Shown in pieces: positions 1 to 14,589 of a stretch of DNA of 64,000 nt (positions are counted from its first letter, which is position 1; each line of letters starts with the position of its first letter). Origin of the DNA: Cacajao melanocephalus. Its lineage: Eukaryota > Chordata > Mammalia > Primates > Pitheciidae. The DNA lies in assembly GCA_963573385.1 (NCBI GenBank), contig CAUYLG010026913.1, forward strand, positions 62,001-126,000, written 5' to 3'. The notes below the pieces were generated by a model. It had not been told where the DNA came from. It was given only the letters and a program-made list of their open reading frames with translations, and did not search any database. The translations under genes and the position numbers were made by a program.

Positions 1-281
1 ACATTTTGTAATATTGCCAATTTGCTTTCCATAAAGGTTTATAAAATTTTTGTTTCTTTCCTCAGTTTATGAGAGTATGGCAATGCTCATCTCCCATATT
101 CTCATCAACCCTGAGCATTACATTTTTCATCTTTGCCAAGAAGATAGGTGAAACTGTTTTTGTTTAAACATTTTTTAGTTAAAAAAATGTGGGTTTTGAA
201 ATGTTTTACCATTGCAATTTCTCCTTGAATTGCCTGTTCCCAGAGTTAACTCACTTTTCAGTTGGAGCCCTCTTGAGGATC

Positions 282-566
282 TTTTTTTTTTTTTCCTTTT
301 TGAGACAAGGTCTTGCTCTGTCACCCAAGCTAGAGTGCAGTGGCACAATCATAGCTCACTGCAACCTTGAACTCTTGGGCTCAAGAGAGCCTCCCATCTC
401 AGCCTCCTGAGCAGCTAGGACTACAGGCATTTGCCACCACACCTGGCTATTCATTATTATTATTATTTTTAGTAGGGATGAAGTATCACCATGTTGCCTC
501 AAGTGATCCTCCCACCTCGGCCTCCCAAAGTGCTGGGATTACAGGCATGAACCACTGCACCCAGCC
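282..566 (-). mobile_element. Alu SINE (old, AluJ-like)
   Basis: An antisense Alu starting with poly(T) and ending ccagcc. It has an internal deletion of the ccaggctggtctcaaactcctg block. The flanks tgaggatc/tgaggaccc are a decayed target duplication. Confidence 0.93.
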
Positions 567-839
567 TGAGGACCCTTTTCAATATCATAGAATTCCTAGA
601 TCCTCCTCCAAAAAATAGTAGAAATGCATATAATATATATCAAATTTATATCAAATGTATATAAATATATTTGATGCATATAATATAGATCAAGAAGCAC
701 ATGATGCAAATTCAGTGATGGAGGGAACTTCTACTTCTGATCAAAATGGAATAACAGTAACCAGATTTTTGTTCCCTGCTGAAATAGCCATAACAGACCA
801 AATGCTACTCAAAATATTGGATATTAGGCAAAGAAGAAT

Positions 840-1990
840 GGTAATCCCTTAGAGACAAATGAGGTAAACTCTACATTTTCTCTAATTTAGCACCTGGAAA
901 AAGTTTCCAGGCCATCCTGGAAAAAGAGGGAACCCAGGAAGAGCCTGGCAGTCTCCGTGAGCTGAAGGGATGGAGCTCGGAGTATAGCCAAGATGGACTG
1001 GGTTTGCAAGGCAAGGTACCAGAAAGGAGAGCATTGTACAGAGAGAAAATTCCAGAGATCTGCAGTTTTCCCCTGCAGCATTCAGTTGAGTATTCATCAG
1101 CCCATGCACATGAGGAAAGTATTGGAGACCAGAGAAAGAATCACCAGAAAGGATGTAAAGAACAGTCTCACAAAAATCTGAGAATAGTGCCTGTTTTCAA
1201 CAGCAAGTGGGGGAATTCCTCAAATATCAGGGGGCATCAGTCTGTTAGAATATAAAGAATGGCATTGCCTCAGTAGTAGAGAAATATAACTTCTGACTAA
1301 ACATAGCTCTGGTCTCACCTAAAAAAAGCTTGAAAGCAAAACCAAAAAGGTTCAATCTGTTTTCAAGTAACCTAACTACATGCAGAACAAAGCTCAAAAA
1401 TATTTTAGAAATACAAAAGTATATAAGTATGTACTATGCAATAACATAAAATTTACCAAGTATGGAATCCCATCAAAAATTATAGGAAATGGAAAGAAGC
1501 AGAAAAATACAACCATAATGACAGTAAAATCAATCAATTGAAACTGGCTCAGAAATGATGAATTATAAAATAAGTAGACACAGATTTTAAAAGTTCTTAT
1601 GATTGCATTCATATGTTCAAGAAACAAGAGGAAAGACTGAACTTGTTAAGTAAAGACATGGAAAATATTTAAAAGACCCAAATTGAATGTCTAGAAACAA
1701 AAGCTATAATTGATAAGATTTTTTAAAATTCACTAGATAAAATTCATGTCAGGATAGACTTTCCTAAAGAAAGGGTCAGTAATACTGAAGACATAGCAAT
1801 AAAAACTGTGAAAAATGAAACACAATATAAAAGACTGAAAAGAACAGAACATCAGTGAACTATAGGACAACTTCAAACAGTGAAATATATGTGTAGCTGG
1901 TCTCCAAAGGAGAGGAGAGAGAAGAAGGAGCCAATAAACATTTTTGAAGACATAAAAACTGAAGAATTTTTAAATTAATAAAGTCTTTTT
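840..1990 (+). mobile_element. Ancient L1/HAL1-type LINE, 5' part
   Basis: The sequence resembles the 5' region and degraded ORF1 of old mammalian L1 (L1M/HAL1): adenine-rich text such as gaacagaacatcagtgaactataggacaac and ccaaaggagaggagagagaaga. It appears to resume at 3721 after later insertions. No intact frame remains and the left boundary is approximate. Confidence 0.6.
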
Positions 1991-2279
1991 GCTGGGCACG
2001 GTGGCTCACATCTGTAATCCCAGCACTTTGGTTGGACGAGGCGGGCAGATCATGAGGTCAAGAGATTGACACCACACTGGCCAAAATGATGAAACCCTGT
2101 CTCTAATAAAAATACAAGAATTAGCTAGGCATGGTGGTGCGTGCCTATAATCCCAGCTACTTGGGAGGCTGAGGCAGAAGAAGTGCTTGAACCAGGGAGT
2201 CAGAGGTTATGGTGAGCCGATACCACACCACTACACTCCAGCCTGGCAACAGAGTTATTTTCCATCTCGAAAAAAAAAA
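1991..2279 (+). mobile_element. Alu SINE
   Basis: A full-length dimeric Alu with a poly(A) tail at 2270-2279. It is flanked by the target-site duplication agtcttttt. It carries GGTCAAGAGATTGA in the left arm. Confidence 0.95.
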
Positions 2280-3720
2280 GAGTCTTTTTAGAGCAGTTTT
2301 AGTTTTTAGTTTTACAGACAAATTAAGGAAAAATTACAGAGAATTCCAATAACCCTTACACACACACTCATATTTTTGGCAATTACAAATAAAACTGCTA
2401 CTAACATTCCTGTGCAGGTTTTTGTGTGGACATATTTTCAACTCATTTGAGTGCAACTGCTAGCTCATATGGCACGAGCATGTTTAATTTTATAAGAGAA
2501 TACAAGGCTGTTTTCCAAAGTGGCTATACCACTTTGCATTCCCACCAACAATGGAGAGTTCCTTTATCAGCATTTGGTGTTGTCAGTGTTTTGGATGTAC
2601 GGCATTTTCATAGGTGTGTAGTGGTATTTCATTCTTTTAATTTGCAATTCCATAACCATATATGATGCTGTGCATTTTATATATTTGCTATCTGTACATC
2701 ATATTTGGTGAGGCATCTGTTCAGAACTTTTGTCATTTTTTTTTTTTTTGAGAAAGGATCTCGCTCTGTCGCCCAGGCTTGAGTGCAGTGGTGTGATCTC
2801 AGCTCACTATGTCCTTGACCTCTTGAGGCCCAAAAGATCCTCCCACCTCAGCCTCCCAAGTAGCTGAAACTACAGGCATGCCACCACCACTCCTGGCTTT
2901 TTTGTTGTTGTTACTGGAGAGACAGCGTTTCGCCATGTTGCCAGGCTGGTCTTGAACTCCTAGGCTCAAGCTATCTGCCCTCCTCAGCCTCCCAAAGTGC
3001 TAGGATTACAAACATGAGCCACCACATGCATCCCATTTGTCCATTTTTTAATTGGATTATGATCTTTCTTATTGCTGAATTTTAAGAGTTGTCTACTTTG
3101 AATAATAGTCCCTTTTCAGATATATTTTTGAAAATATTAACTCCTAGTCCACCGTCTTCTCATTCTCTTGATGGTGCCTTTGGCAGAACAGAAGTTTTTA
3201 ATTTTAATAAAGTTCAAATTACTCATTTTTTTGTTGTGAATTGTGCCTTTGGCATTGTACCTAAGAAGTTATCACCAAACCCAAGGTCATCTAGATTTTC
3301 TTCTATATTTATCTTCTCGAGGTTTTATACTTTTGTGGTTTATACTTAGATATATGATTTATTTGAGTTAATTTTTCTGCAAGATGTAAGAGCTGTGTCT
3401 ACATTCATGTTTTTGTGTGTGGATGTCCAGTTGTTCCAGCACCATTTGTTGAAAATTTTTTTTCAACAGCGCCAATTTTTTCCATTGACTTGCCTTTGTT
3501 CTCTTGTCCAAGATCAGGTGACCATATTTGTATCTGTTTTTGAACTCTCTATTCTGTTCCATTGGTCTATTTGTCTATTCTTTTGCCAGTACCACACTCT
3601 TGATTACTGCATCTTTATAGTAATTCTTGAAGTCAGGCAGTGTCAGTCATTCATCATTGTTTTTCTCCTTTGATATTGTGTTGGCTATTCTGGGTATGGA
3701 TAAAGTTTTTCAAAGTTTAA
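2280..3720 (-). mobile_element. L1 LINE fragment (ORF2 end and 3' UTR), interrupted by an Alu
   Basis: Read on the minus strand, this runs from ORF2-like sequence (acccagaatagccaacac near 3700) to an L1M-type 3' end near 2290. It is split at 2736-3033 by an Alu. It lies within or next to the older plus-strand L1, giving a nested structure. All frames are broken. Confidence 0.7.
2736..3033 (-). mobile_element. Alu SINE
   Basis: A full-length antisense Alu with poly(T) at 2736-2750, inserted into the minus-strand L1. Flanking tttgtca/catttgtcc suggests a short target duplication. Confidence 0.93.
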
Positions 3721-4085
3721 TTTAAACTATAAACCCACAGCTCCAAGAAGCTCAACAAAGCCAAAAATATAAGGATAAACAACACTAAGGACATCATTAT
3801 GAAACTACTTAAAACCAATGATGGGGGAAAAAAAATCTTTAAAGCAACCATTGAAAAAAAAAAAGCAGGCCAAAAATAAGGATAACAGAAGATTCCTCAT
3901 TGAAAACAACGTACACCAGGAAGCAATGAAGCAAAATCTTTAAAAGTACTGAAAGAAAAAAGTCAGTGTAGATTTCCTTACCAGTGAAAAAACATTTCAA
4001 AAACAAAAGTGATACAGAATTTTTCAGATGTACAAAGCTAAAAGACTTATTATCAACATATCTTCATTTCAAGAAATACATTAAT
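3721..4085 (+). mobile_element. Ancient L1 continuation
   Basis: The sequence aaacccacagctccaagaagctcaacaaagcc and the following tract (with agtactgaaagaaaaaagtc) match the L1M segment downstream of the 840-1990 relic. The gap is explained by the inserted Alu and the inverted L1. Confidence 0.6.
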
Positions 4086-6964
4086 GGTTCTAAATAAATT
4101 GTATTTTGTAATCACATCATATACATCCAAAATTTGCTGTTTCTGTTTGTCAAGCAAGTTGTTCTGTTTGTGGACATTACTTGTTAGGGATTTAAATCCC
4201 AGGACTTTTTGTGTCACCACCACAGATCCTCATGGTCCTGGAACCCACAGATTGAGAATCATTGTTTCAGAACATAAACTTCGTAAGAAATGAAGATCCA
4301 ATCAAATGTCACAGAGTAGACAAATGGATTAATTAGAATAAAGTCTGAGCGGCAATATTTTTTTAAATATAGTGACTTTAAAAAACTGAACTTATTCCTT
4401 CTCATAAAACAATCCAGGCAGAAAGACCAGGGCAATATGGCAGCTCAGGGGGTCAAAAGCCCAGGTTCTTTACCATCCCCAAGGTGTTGCCCTCACCTGC
4501 ATAGCCAAAAGTCATCTAACCAGTGGGAAAGGGAAAATGTAAAAATTGGGACGTATTTCTTTTAAGAGCACGACACAAAAGTTACACGCATGTCTTTCCA
4601 TCATATCCTATTGAATACAACCTGGTAGTATGACCACATCTAGCAACAAGGGAAGCTAAAAAAAAAACGTAATTTAGCAACAATGTGCTCACCTGAAACA
4701 TATTACTGTAGAAAAGAGGAAGAATAAACTTTGGGGAAATGATTAACAGTACCTGCCAAACCAAGTTAGTGACTGAGTTGAAACTAGAAGGGGAAAAGCT
4801 CACCAGATTGACAGTTAAGAAACAGGGATTGCGTTGTAATTCACCCTCTTATTCCATGATTAAGCCAAATGTTTGCCCATGCCTCACCTGACCTACCTTT
4901 ATTAACTGCACCTGAATTTTGAGTGATTCTTCCCAACTGTCCCTGTGTAGAGGGAGCAAGATATACCAAGAACCAAGAGTTTCATCCTAATCGTTTAGTT
5001 AAATCCTGTTCTTTATTGGACAGTGTGACCCTTTGAGGAGTCATTAGTTCTAAGTCTATGAAGACCAGGGCACAACTGTGAACTCCCGGCTGATGTTAGC
5101 CCAAACCCCAGCACAGTTCCTAGTTAGAAACAGGATTCTACTCCATGGCACGTGACAAAATTCTCCACCTGCAGTGAATTAAAAAAAAAAAGTCCCATTT
5201 TGATGCCATCATCAGCATTTTCTTGCTGACGTTTCAATGGATGATAGGGGTGGAGGGATAGAGAGCAGCTTTATTTATCAGAAATGTAAGCTGATGTGGC
5301 AGTGAAAATAATTACCTTTCTTTGAATGTAAAGCAAGCCTCCTCTCTTCACTGTAGCCTTAATTTTGAAAGGAAAGGAAGTTAATTTTAATTAACAAGAG
5401 TTAATGCTACTAATTAAACATTTGTTCTATTTTCACATGCACACACAAATCTGCCTAAAGATATAACTAGCTCTGCTCTGGGTATAACAAAAGCTTTGTT
5501 TTGCTACATGGAGAGTACAAATGATCACAGGAATTAAACTCAAATTGGCCAAGATACTTAGCCCATATTCTTGAGTAAATCCAATTTGTTTCTAAGTATT
5601 ACACAATCCAGGAATAAATGACTTTATTTTTATTAATAAAATTTGATGGAATCTTTCTTTAAATTTGTAACACCTATAAAAGTTAGACAATGATTTTAAT
5701 AATTTTTAAATAAATTTTTCTAAATTTATTCTTCTAAATTATCTCATTTTAATCTCCCAGCAACTCTAAAGAGAAAGTGATTTTTTTTCTTATTAATGAG
5801 CTGAGCTCTGGAGAGATTTATATTTATGGCTCTTATTAAACTCATTGATAATGATGATAGCTTAAGCTCTGTCTCAACATCCCCTACTATAGAACAGGTA
5901 CAATGAGTACTTATGCTGCCAAACATGAATCAAAAAATAAAAAGATTGCAGAGCTGTAGGGGCTTATATATATCTGTCTAGAAGGAGACATTAATTTGCC
6001 TTACAGTACCCATACACCAAGAGAAAGAGGGGCATTCTGCCTCACTTGCTCATGTTGGCTGAGATCTGTGATAAGGAACACTTAGAACATTAAAAATATA
6101 TAGCAACAATCCAATAAAATAGATCAGATTATATGTAAATGAATAGTTTGTATTTGTATGTCCATGTATAATTAATATAAATACATATACATGCAAGAGA
6201 GATACTATTGAATTCAGTCTACATGATAATCAATGTCAAATCAGAGATGGCCTATGGATTAAGTTCCACTTGAAACAAATAAATATATATTCCTATGTAT
6301 TAGGAATATGACACTGTTTCAATCACATTAGATGAAATAGATTGCTAATTTAATTCATTTTAGATTACTTCAGAGGGAGAAGAAGGAAAGTGACTTGGCA
6401 AACACTAAGGAGCCTTGGAATTATTCAGCTAAAAGAATCCCTTAAGACATAAGACCATAAATGGCTCCTGAAAAACTTATTTCCTATATGAATATTCCTA
6501 TAATTTGCCCATTCAAACTAACTGGCATTAATTTGAAAATATCTCTGAAATGAGTGTTCTTTTTTAAGAATTATGATAGAAGTTTGGGGCTTTGGTGTCT
6601 TAATTCTTATACTGTTTTGTTTTTTCGGGTTTTTACTGCAGGTGCAGATTGGAGGTGGGGAGAGTGGAGAGCTGGTTTTGTTTCACTTTCCATGGTATCT
6701 TCCATTAATACTAATTTCTCAGGACAAAGTATCATTTTACCTCCTTGTTGCTAATAAGTTCAATACCATAAAATCCACTATTATCTGTGTTTGTGCTTAT
6801 CCAAAAACATTGTTTTGGTGAGTAAACAGTCTGCTTCTTCCTTCATTTAAACAAGGATAGCTAAGAAGGCTGAGATGTTATAAGACTAGAGCATGCTTGT
6901 AAAATATTGGTGCAGCAGGAACTTTTCTTGATAGCATGATGAGGTATCCAATGGATGGACCTAA

Positions 6965-7326
<362 letters not shown>

Positions 7327-7497
7327 TCTATTTAGCTTTTTAGTGCCAGTAGAATTTGTGTAGTATCCAGAAATCTGAAAATAAGTCACATATTTGGGGT
7401 TTGTTTTATGGTTCTTACCCTGTAACTCTTTCTGGGGAAGATGCTGGATTGACTGTGTACATGTGTGCAGTGTGTGTGCCAATAAAACTATGAACAC

Positions 7498-7662
7498 TGT
7501 TTAAAATTTTTTTTAAACAGCTTTACTGAGACAGAATTCACTTATCACTAATTCACAATGATTTGTAAAATGCACAACTCAATGGGTTTTAGCATATTAC
7601 AGATATTTGTAAATATCACCAGTCAATTTTAGAACATTTTCATCACATGAAAAGGAAATTCC
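7498..7662 (-). mobile_element. L1M-type LINE 3' end, first part
   Basis: cagctttactgagacagaattcac and the following sequence are antisense old-L1 3' UTR. It is interrupted by Alu material and resumes at 8140. Confidence 0.7.
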
Positions 7663-8660
<998 letters not shown>

Positions 8661-9138
8661 CAATATTGCTTTGCCTAGGATGACGGAATAGAATGACAGA
8701 AGGGCAACAGCCCAATGACATAGTGGACATCATTCCAGCCCTAGACTGCCTACCTTCCAACTTAAGTGAGAGAAAATAAACCCATTTCATTTACTCCACT
8801 GCTATTCCAAGTTTCTGTTAGCAGCTTAACACAAATCCAATTCATGTAGTCCTATTAGCATATCTTGAATCTGGGAAGGTCTTGAAAAAATTATTGAATA
8901 TGGAAAGATTTTTTTCATGGAAAAGCTTCTTTGTCATCCTGTTGTAAACTGAAAAATGCACCTTCTTTCTCTCCTAATTTCTGATCCCATCAGTCAGTAG
9001 CCATTCTCCTTACAGATTGTTTCAGGTTCTCACTAGCACCTCATTGGTGTTCTGCAAGATGGAAACAACACCTTGTTATTCAGAAACAAATGCAAGTGTT
9101 ATCAATGGAGCCATTTTTTCTAATGAGAAGGAAAAGGT

Positions 9139-9258
9139 GGCCAGGTGTGGTGGCTCAAGCATGTAATCTCAGCACTTTGTGAGGCCGAGGCGGGCAGATC
9201 ACGACGTCAGGAGCTCGAGACCATCCTGGCCAACATGGTGAAACCCCGTCTCTAAAAA
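9139..9258 (+). mobile_element. Alu left-monomer fragment
   Basis: Only the left arm of an Alu, ending ccccgtctctaaaaa. It is flanked by aaggaaaag on both sides, so the short form probably inserted as such. Confidence 0.88.
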
Positions 9259-10439
9259 GGAAAAGCACTCCTTGTGGTGATGGAGAATGAGCAAGAGTTG
9301 TTTGTTATTTCCTTTCTCAAATCTTATCGTAAGTGTTAGGACAATAATTAGAATGATGAAAAGTCATTTAAGGTTTTCTCCTAAACTCTCTGGGAGTCCA
9401 GAGAATTTCAGTGTCATGTCGACTAGATAATGCTTGTATCATGTATTTGTTCTCTTTTAGACATTGCTTTTGAAGCCACTTTTAGCCTCTGTAACAGGTT
9501 AGACTCCCAGTTTTCACCTTAGAATTCAGAAAGGTAAAAGGAAAACTGTGTAATTAATTGCAGCTCAGCTGTCCCTTTTTTTCCCCTCCTACTTTTGTTC
9601 CAGTCATCTGCATTTTGAGGGGATACTCTGAACACACACACAACCTGCCATTCAACTGGCTGTCCTGTAACTGATTTAAATATCTGCCCCCAAAGCCAGC
9701 GATTGACCAATGGGGCTTCTGATCAGTTTTCATTTAACTGGTAAATCACTACTGATAGAAAGGAGAACGTTATAGAGTCAGAAAAATCCTTTTTCGTGTA
9801 ATTTAGTCCTTTCTCAATGCTTCTATTAACTGATGATACACTCAGTCAACATTTATTGAGCACCTATGATGTTCATTAGGGTACTTCATTCTGTTAAAGA
9901 ATAATAATCTCTTTATCCTTTTAACTCCTGATAATAGATTTTTTACACATAAGTTTACAGTTCTTGGAATCGATGTATCTTAAAATATCTTAATCATCTC
10001 TTTCGTAAGGAAGTCTTTCTCATTTTCAAGGCTTTGGGTTTTTGTTTTGTTTCTTTTTACATACAGCAAAGTCATTCGGCTTGCATTGCTAACAGGTTAG
10101 TTTAAATGTTTCTTATAAAAGCCAAATATATAGAAGCAATGCTTTTCTCTTTAAAAGTTTCTCCTGAATCTTAGCTTTTCAACAATTTGCTATTTCGTAG
10201 GCCATATTCATGATTTGTTTACTCATACACACTTATTAGGAGCTGTTTACTCAGCTCCAAAATTTGTTAGACTAGGACAGGCTCAAATCTGTAACAAACA
10301 GAATCCCCAAAGAGTAACTTTAAAGGTTATGTAAATTTCTGGAGCTATGCTATCTTACTATCTTTCTATTAAAATGTCAACATCTATACTTCTCCATCCA
10401 TTCTGGCAAGACACCATGCTATCTTGAGATTAAGCTAAG

Positions 10440-10630
10440 TCTCCTGGTTCAGATTCAAATCCCTGCTCAATAATCTCTTTGTGGCACTCTGGGCAGTGTC
10501 TTCATCTGTAAAATCGGGATAATGATTTTACCTCCCGTATTGGGTTCCTGTAAGGATTAAACGTAAAGCACAGAGAATGCAGAGAATGTGCCCGGCATAT
10601 AGCTAGCACTCCATCCATGTTAGCACCGGA
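10440..10630 (+). repeat. MIR SINE
   Basis: The MIR core is recognisable: ttcagattcaaatcc, cttcatctgtaaaat and aggattaaacgtaaagcac. Confidence 0.8.
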
Positions 10631-11509
10631 TTTCAGATTTGTCAGCATCATTACTCAGTAACTATCACTCTGCCCTTTTAAATTGTTTCAGCAACGACTG
10701 AATGAACTTATTTATAAACATACAACACAACCAGGGATGGAGTAATTGTACACTGAGGTCTCATTTCCACAAAGATAATATTAGGAAGCAACTATGCCAA
10801 CACTTTTTCTTCCTGTGATCTGTACACTGCAGGGTCTCTAAAAACAATGGTTTGGTTCTTTCCTGGTGACAAAGGATAAGAGAAGATGAAACTGCTATAA
10901 ATGGCAATAACTTAAAAATAAAAGATACAGAAACATATGGGAATGAAAAATATATGCCTATACATACACAGCTGTTTTAAATATATGGCCTTTATTCTTT
11001 AAGCTCAAACTTGATTTCCAGGTACAGCAGGCCTCTAACTTTTCTTGGCATTGAAGTCATGAAAGTCTCCTGTCCTCTAAAGCCACGGAAATTTAACCTA
11101 GAAGCAAGCAGCAGGCACTAGGCACAGCACGGAGGGAACCCTGGGGTGCACGCCTTGGCTCCCACCTGTCAGCCAGGTCATTGTGACGCAAACGCTATGG
11201 CCACGTGGAACACCTGCCGGGGAGCAGGGGCGGGGTCACTCTGGGCGGTGGATCCGAGCGGGGGATACCCCAGGAGATGGGGGTCGAGGAGAGACGCCCG
11301 GGAGTGGAGAGAGAGAGAGACTCACTCCCCCAGTCCCCAACCCGCCCCACTCAAGGTGAGGCCAACCCCACCCACTTCCCTGTGGTCCTCCTTGGAGGGG
11401 TCGCCCCGGCGAGCGTCTGCGGGAGGGGAGAAGCGGGGAAGGGAGGCAGCGGCGGAGCCCAGGCGACGGTCGGTAGCGCGGTGGCGAGGGCACCCGCTCC
11501 CCCTGGCCG

Positions 11510-11529
11510 CTGCGCTGCGCTGCGCTGCG
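11510..11529 (+). repeat. (CTGCG)4 tandem repeat
   Basis: Four perfect copies of the pentamer CTGCG inside the 11-kb CpG island. Confidence 0.95.
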
Positions 11530-11633
11530 GCGCGCACGGGCACCGCCGGCTGCTATTCCGGCTGGTGGCTGCCGCCGCAGGAAGGGCCGGCTCCTGCGCT
11601 CCCCCGCCCCTTTCCCTCGCCTTCGGCTGACGC

Positions 11634-11641
11634 TGACGTCG
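11634..11641 (+). promoter_or_regulatory. CRE-like site TGACGTCG
   Basis: This matches 7 of 8 bases of the palindromic CREB/ATF site. A second TGACG half-site lies immediately upstream at 11628, within the CpG island. Confidence 0.5.
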
Positions 11642-14089
11642 GATGAGGGATCCGGAGGGACGCTCCGACCGCGGCCGGGAGGCTCCCGGGGGCCGGGGCT
11701 GCGAGGTACCTGCCCTCCGGGGTCGGGGCGGGGGCGCGCCGGGCGAGCTGCGGGCGGCAGCGGGAGACGCCCGGCAGCCGGGACGGTCGGGGACGCCTGG
11801 TAGGAGCTGCCTCCTCTGCCCTCCGCGGGCGGCGCGTGATAGGCGGGTCGCCTCCTCGGGTCCCGGATCCCGGTGCGGGAACCGCATCAGCCCCTTCCCC
11901 TCCCCCCGCCTCCTACCTCCGGCCTGGGAAGGTCTTGAGGATGCGCGCGCCATGAGGGCGTGCGTCAGCCCCGGGGGAGCGGGAGGGACGCGTTCCGCGC
12001 TCAAGCCCCAGCGCTGGGAGCACCGGCACCCACGCCAGCCACCCCACCCACCCACCCCGCACCTCGACTTCCCCGCAGCTCCGGCCCCAGGACCCCGAGC
12101 TCCCTGGTGGGCAGGGACTGGCGGCAGGGTTGACTTGTTGACAAGTTCACCTGCCTCGGCGCCTGGTGTGTGCTTTTTCTCTTCCCCCGTGGCTCGTTTT
12201 TTGCAGGGGCGGCAGAGAGCTTATGGGTACCTCTTTATAACCACTAGTGTCAGGAGGCCTGAGCTTGGTCCCCCGCGGGCGAGGTGCTCACCAGTCTCGG
12301 ACTAGACGGGGCGAGAGCCCCTAAGCAACCCCTGTTCTAGCAAACCCTGGCGCGCCTGTTTCCTTTGGGTGCTGCTGACTCCGCCTTTCCTGCTCCGGGG
12401 CTGTTGCAGCTCCTGCTTCCTCTAGAAACGAACATATCCTGTTGTTATGTCTGCCTTTCCCCCAAAGCGGCTCTCCGTAAACCTTTCCCACGGTCTTTTT
12501 ACTTGTAGTGCTCCAAAGCCCCTAAGCTTCTCTTTGGGGTCTTAAAAGTATCGCGCCTTTATGCTGGCGAAGGGCATTAACTGCCTGGTTTGGGAGAGTT
12601 AGTTTGGAAAGAATAGCATTCTCTTCTTTTAGATGGCATTAAAAAATCAGCACAAGAAAGGGTTTTGTTCATGAATCTTGGTGGCAGCTTTAGTAACTGA
12701 GACCTAGTAACTATATAAAAATTATCAAGGCCTAGAAAATATGTCACCAGCTGGTTTGGGAGTGATACTGAATGTAGGAAGAAAGGCATATAAGGCATTC
12801 ATTGGCCATTAAGGTCCTATAAATTATGACTCATCGCAAACATGTTTTTGCCCATACATTTCGGTGAAGTCTCTTAAGAAAATCTCAAATTGGTTTCTGT
12901 GGCCCTCTGGTTTGAATCTGAGGTTTGAACTGTTGCAGGGAGGCTGGGGGAGTGAAACAAGAAATGCTTAGTTTGAAATCTAGCTCCCGATGCAATTTCT
13001 TACCCCCTATTTAAAATAAACACACACTCTCTAAAAATGCTTTTAAGAAAGTTTTCAAACCAAAGATATATTTTTAGATTTCAATCTTTATTTTTGAAAC
13101 ACCCTTTGTAGAGAATACCACAGGGACAAAATCAATTTATAATCCTTAATGGCTCAAATATCACTCTTTGATTTTATACTATTACTGTATATATATTTTA
13201 ATTGCAAGAGATGTTGCTTTCTAATTATTTCTGTTTGTATTACAAAGGGAACTAATTGTACTGATTATAAAGATGAATCTTTAGAAAACATAACAGTTAA
13301 ACTACAGAGGGCTACTCGTGGAGAGACCTAATGTTAAAAAGCCTAACCCTATATTCTCCACCCATGGATCATTGAATGCTAAAGACACTGGATAGTAATT
13401 GCCTAGGTGGTTTATTTTGTAACTATTTTCCCCCATTTGGAACACCTGAATAACTATCTCACTGCTTTCTCTACGTATAGCAGTGCATCTCTCCACATCA
13501 ACCTTATGAAAAGTATAGAAAATTTTGTTACTCGGAGCCTTCAAAAATCACTACATTTTCAAGGCATTTGACTAAATAGTACATTTTTTTCAGGTGCAAG
13601 CAGCGTTATCAGCAGTATGGAGGTGTGGCAACTATGCCATGTCATAGGAGGATAAACCTGTGTTTGGTATGAACTTTTAAGATTACAGAAACCACACACA
13701 GGAGAGAGGGGGGAAGTTGACAGGCCGCCACAGGGACAGGAAGAGTGTTTCCTCTTAGTTGGTTGAGCCTGACAGCTAGAAGCCTGAGGGAAGGTGGCAG
13801 TGTTTATAATCAGCACACTGGTCACTAGTGTCCTTTTTTTCCATCTGCATTATCAGATTTATGGGAACCATTAATGAGGGAGCTATCTGCATGTTTTTGT
13901 CCCTGAGGCAACACAGATCACTAATGAACCTTATGTCCTAATCTCACTACCATTCACTGTCTGCCTCAGCAGAGCCTTAAACTCAAAAACGGATAGAGGA
14001 AAAACACTTTTTCCTCACTTTGTTCTTGATTCCCAAGCTGATGCATTTCGTATCACAATCATTTCTAGCACTCTGAGAGAGTACAGAGG

Positions 14090-14270
14090 ACACGTGGGCT
14101 TTGGATCCTGATGGAGCGAGATCAGAATCCCTGTGGTAACACCTAACTAGCCATGTGACCTTGACCAAGTTACTTAAGTCACCATATCCTTATCTACAGA
14201 ACAAGAATATCCACCTTGTTGGGGGCAGGGTGGAGATTAGAGATAATGTATATAAAATGCTTCGTGCGCT
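14090..14270 (+). repeat. MIR SINE
   Basis: Recognised from actagccatgtgaccttgaccaagttacttaa and the following core. Confidence 0.8.
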
Positions 14271-14589
14271 TTTATTTTTTTTTTCTTTTTTATTTTTTAT
14301 TCGTATACATATTCTGCTTATGTATGTGCGCTTTTAAATAGGACTCACACAGTAGTAATATTCTTTCACATGCTAAACATACGTTATCTGTATCTAAAAA
14401 GAATGCTGCTGCTTTACTTGTGATACAAAGTGTGTTTCAATTTGGTTTTGAGTAGTTCAAGTAATTTTGTACCAGTAGTAAGACCCTGGGCTTTATGGAA
14501 GATACTCTCTGAAGTTGGGGCAGGAGGTAGGGTGCGATCAGAAACAAAGCTAATTTGTTCCAGTGGGGATAGATCTTCCAAGCCCCTGC

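Larger units (their letters stand above)
11180..12330. promoter_or_regulatory. Second CpG island, possible alternative promoter
   Basis: A CpG-dense, unmethylated-type island lies about 11 kb downstream (minus sense) of the MAP3K20 promoter island. Visible promoter motifs are a CACGTG E-box inside CCACGTGG (11201-11208), twin TGACG half-sites forming the CRE-like TGACGTCG (11634-11641), GC boxes and a GA-rich tract. Minus-strand donor-like sites are GGAG|GTAGGA (exon end 11917) and GCAG|GTGAAC (12151). Plus-strand donor-like sites are CAAG|GTGAGG (11355) and CGAG|GTACC (11705). It could start a shorter MAP3K20 transcript, an antisense lncRNA, or both. ORFs across it show no recognisable protein and are probably composition artefacts. 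Confidence 0.6.

Noticed and set aside
2426..3349. Plus-strand ORFs of 79-86 codons
   Set aside because: They are antisense frames across an L1 fragment and an Alu.
11146..12305. ORFs of 141-234 codons on both strands of the 11-kb CpG island
   Set aside because: Same reason: low-complexity GC-rich frames without protein-family features or splice-supported structure.
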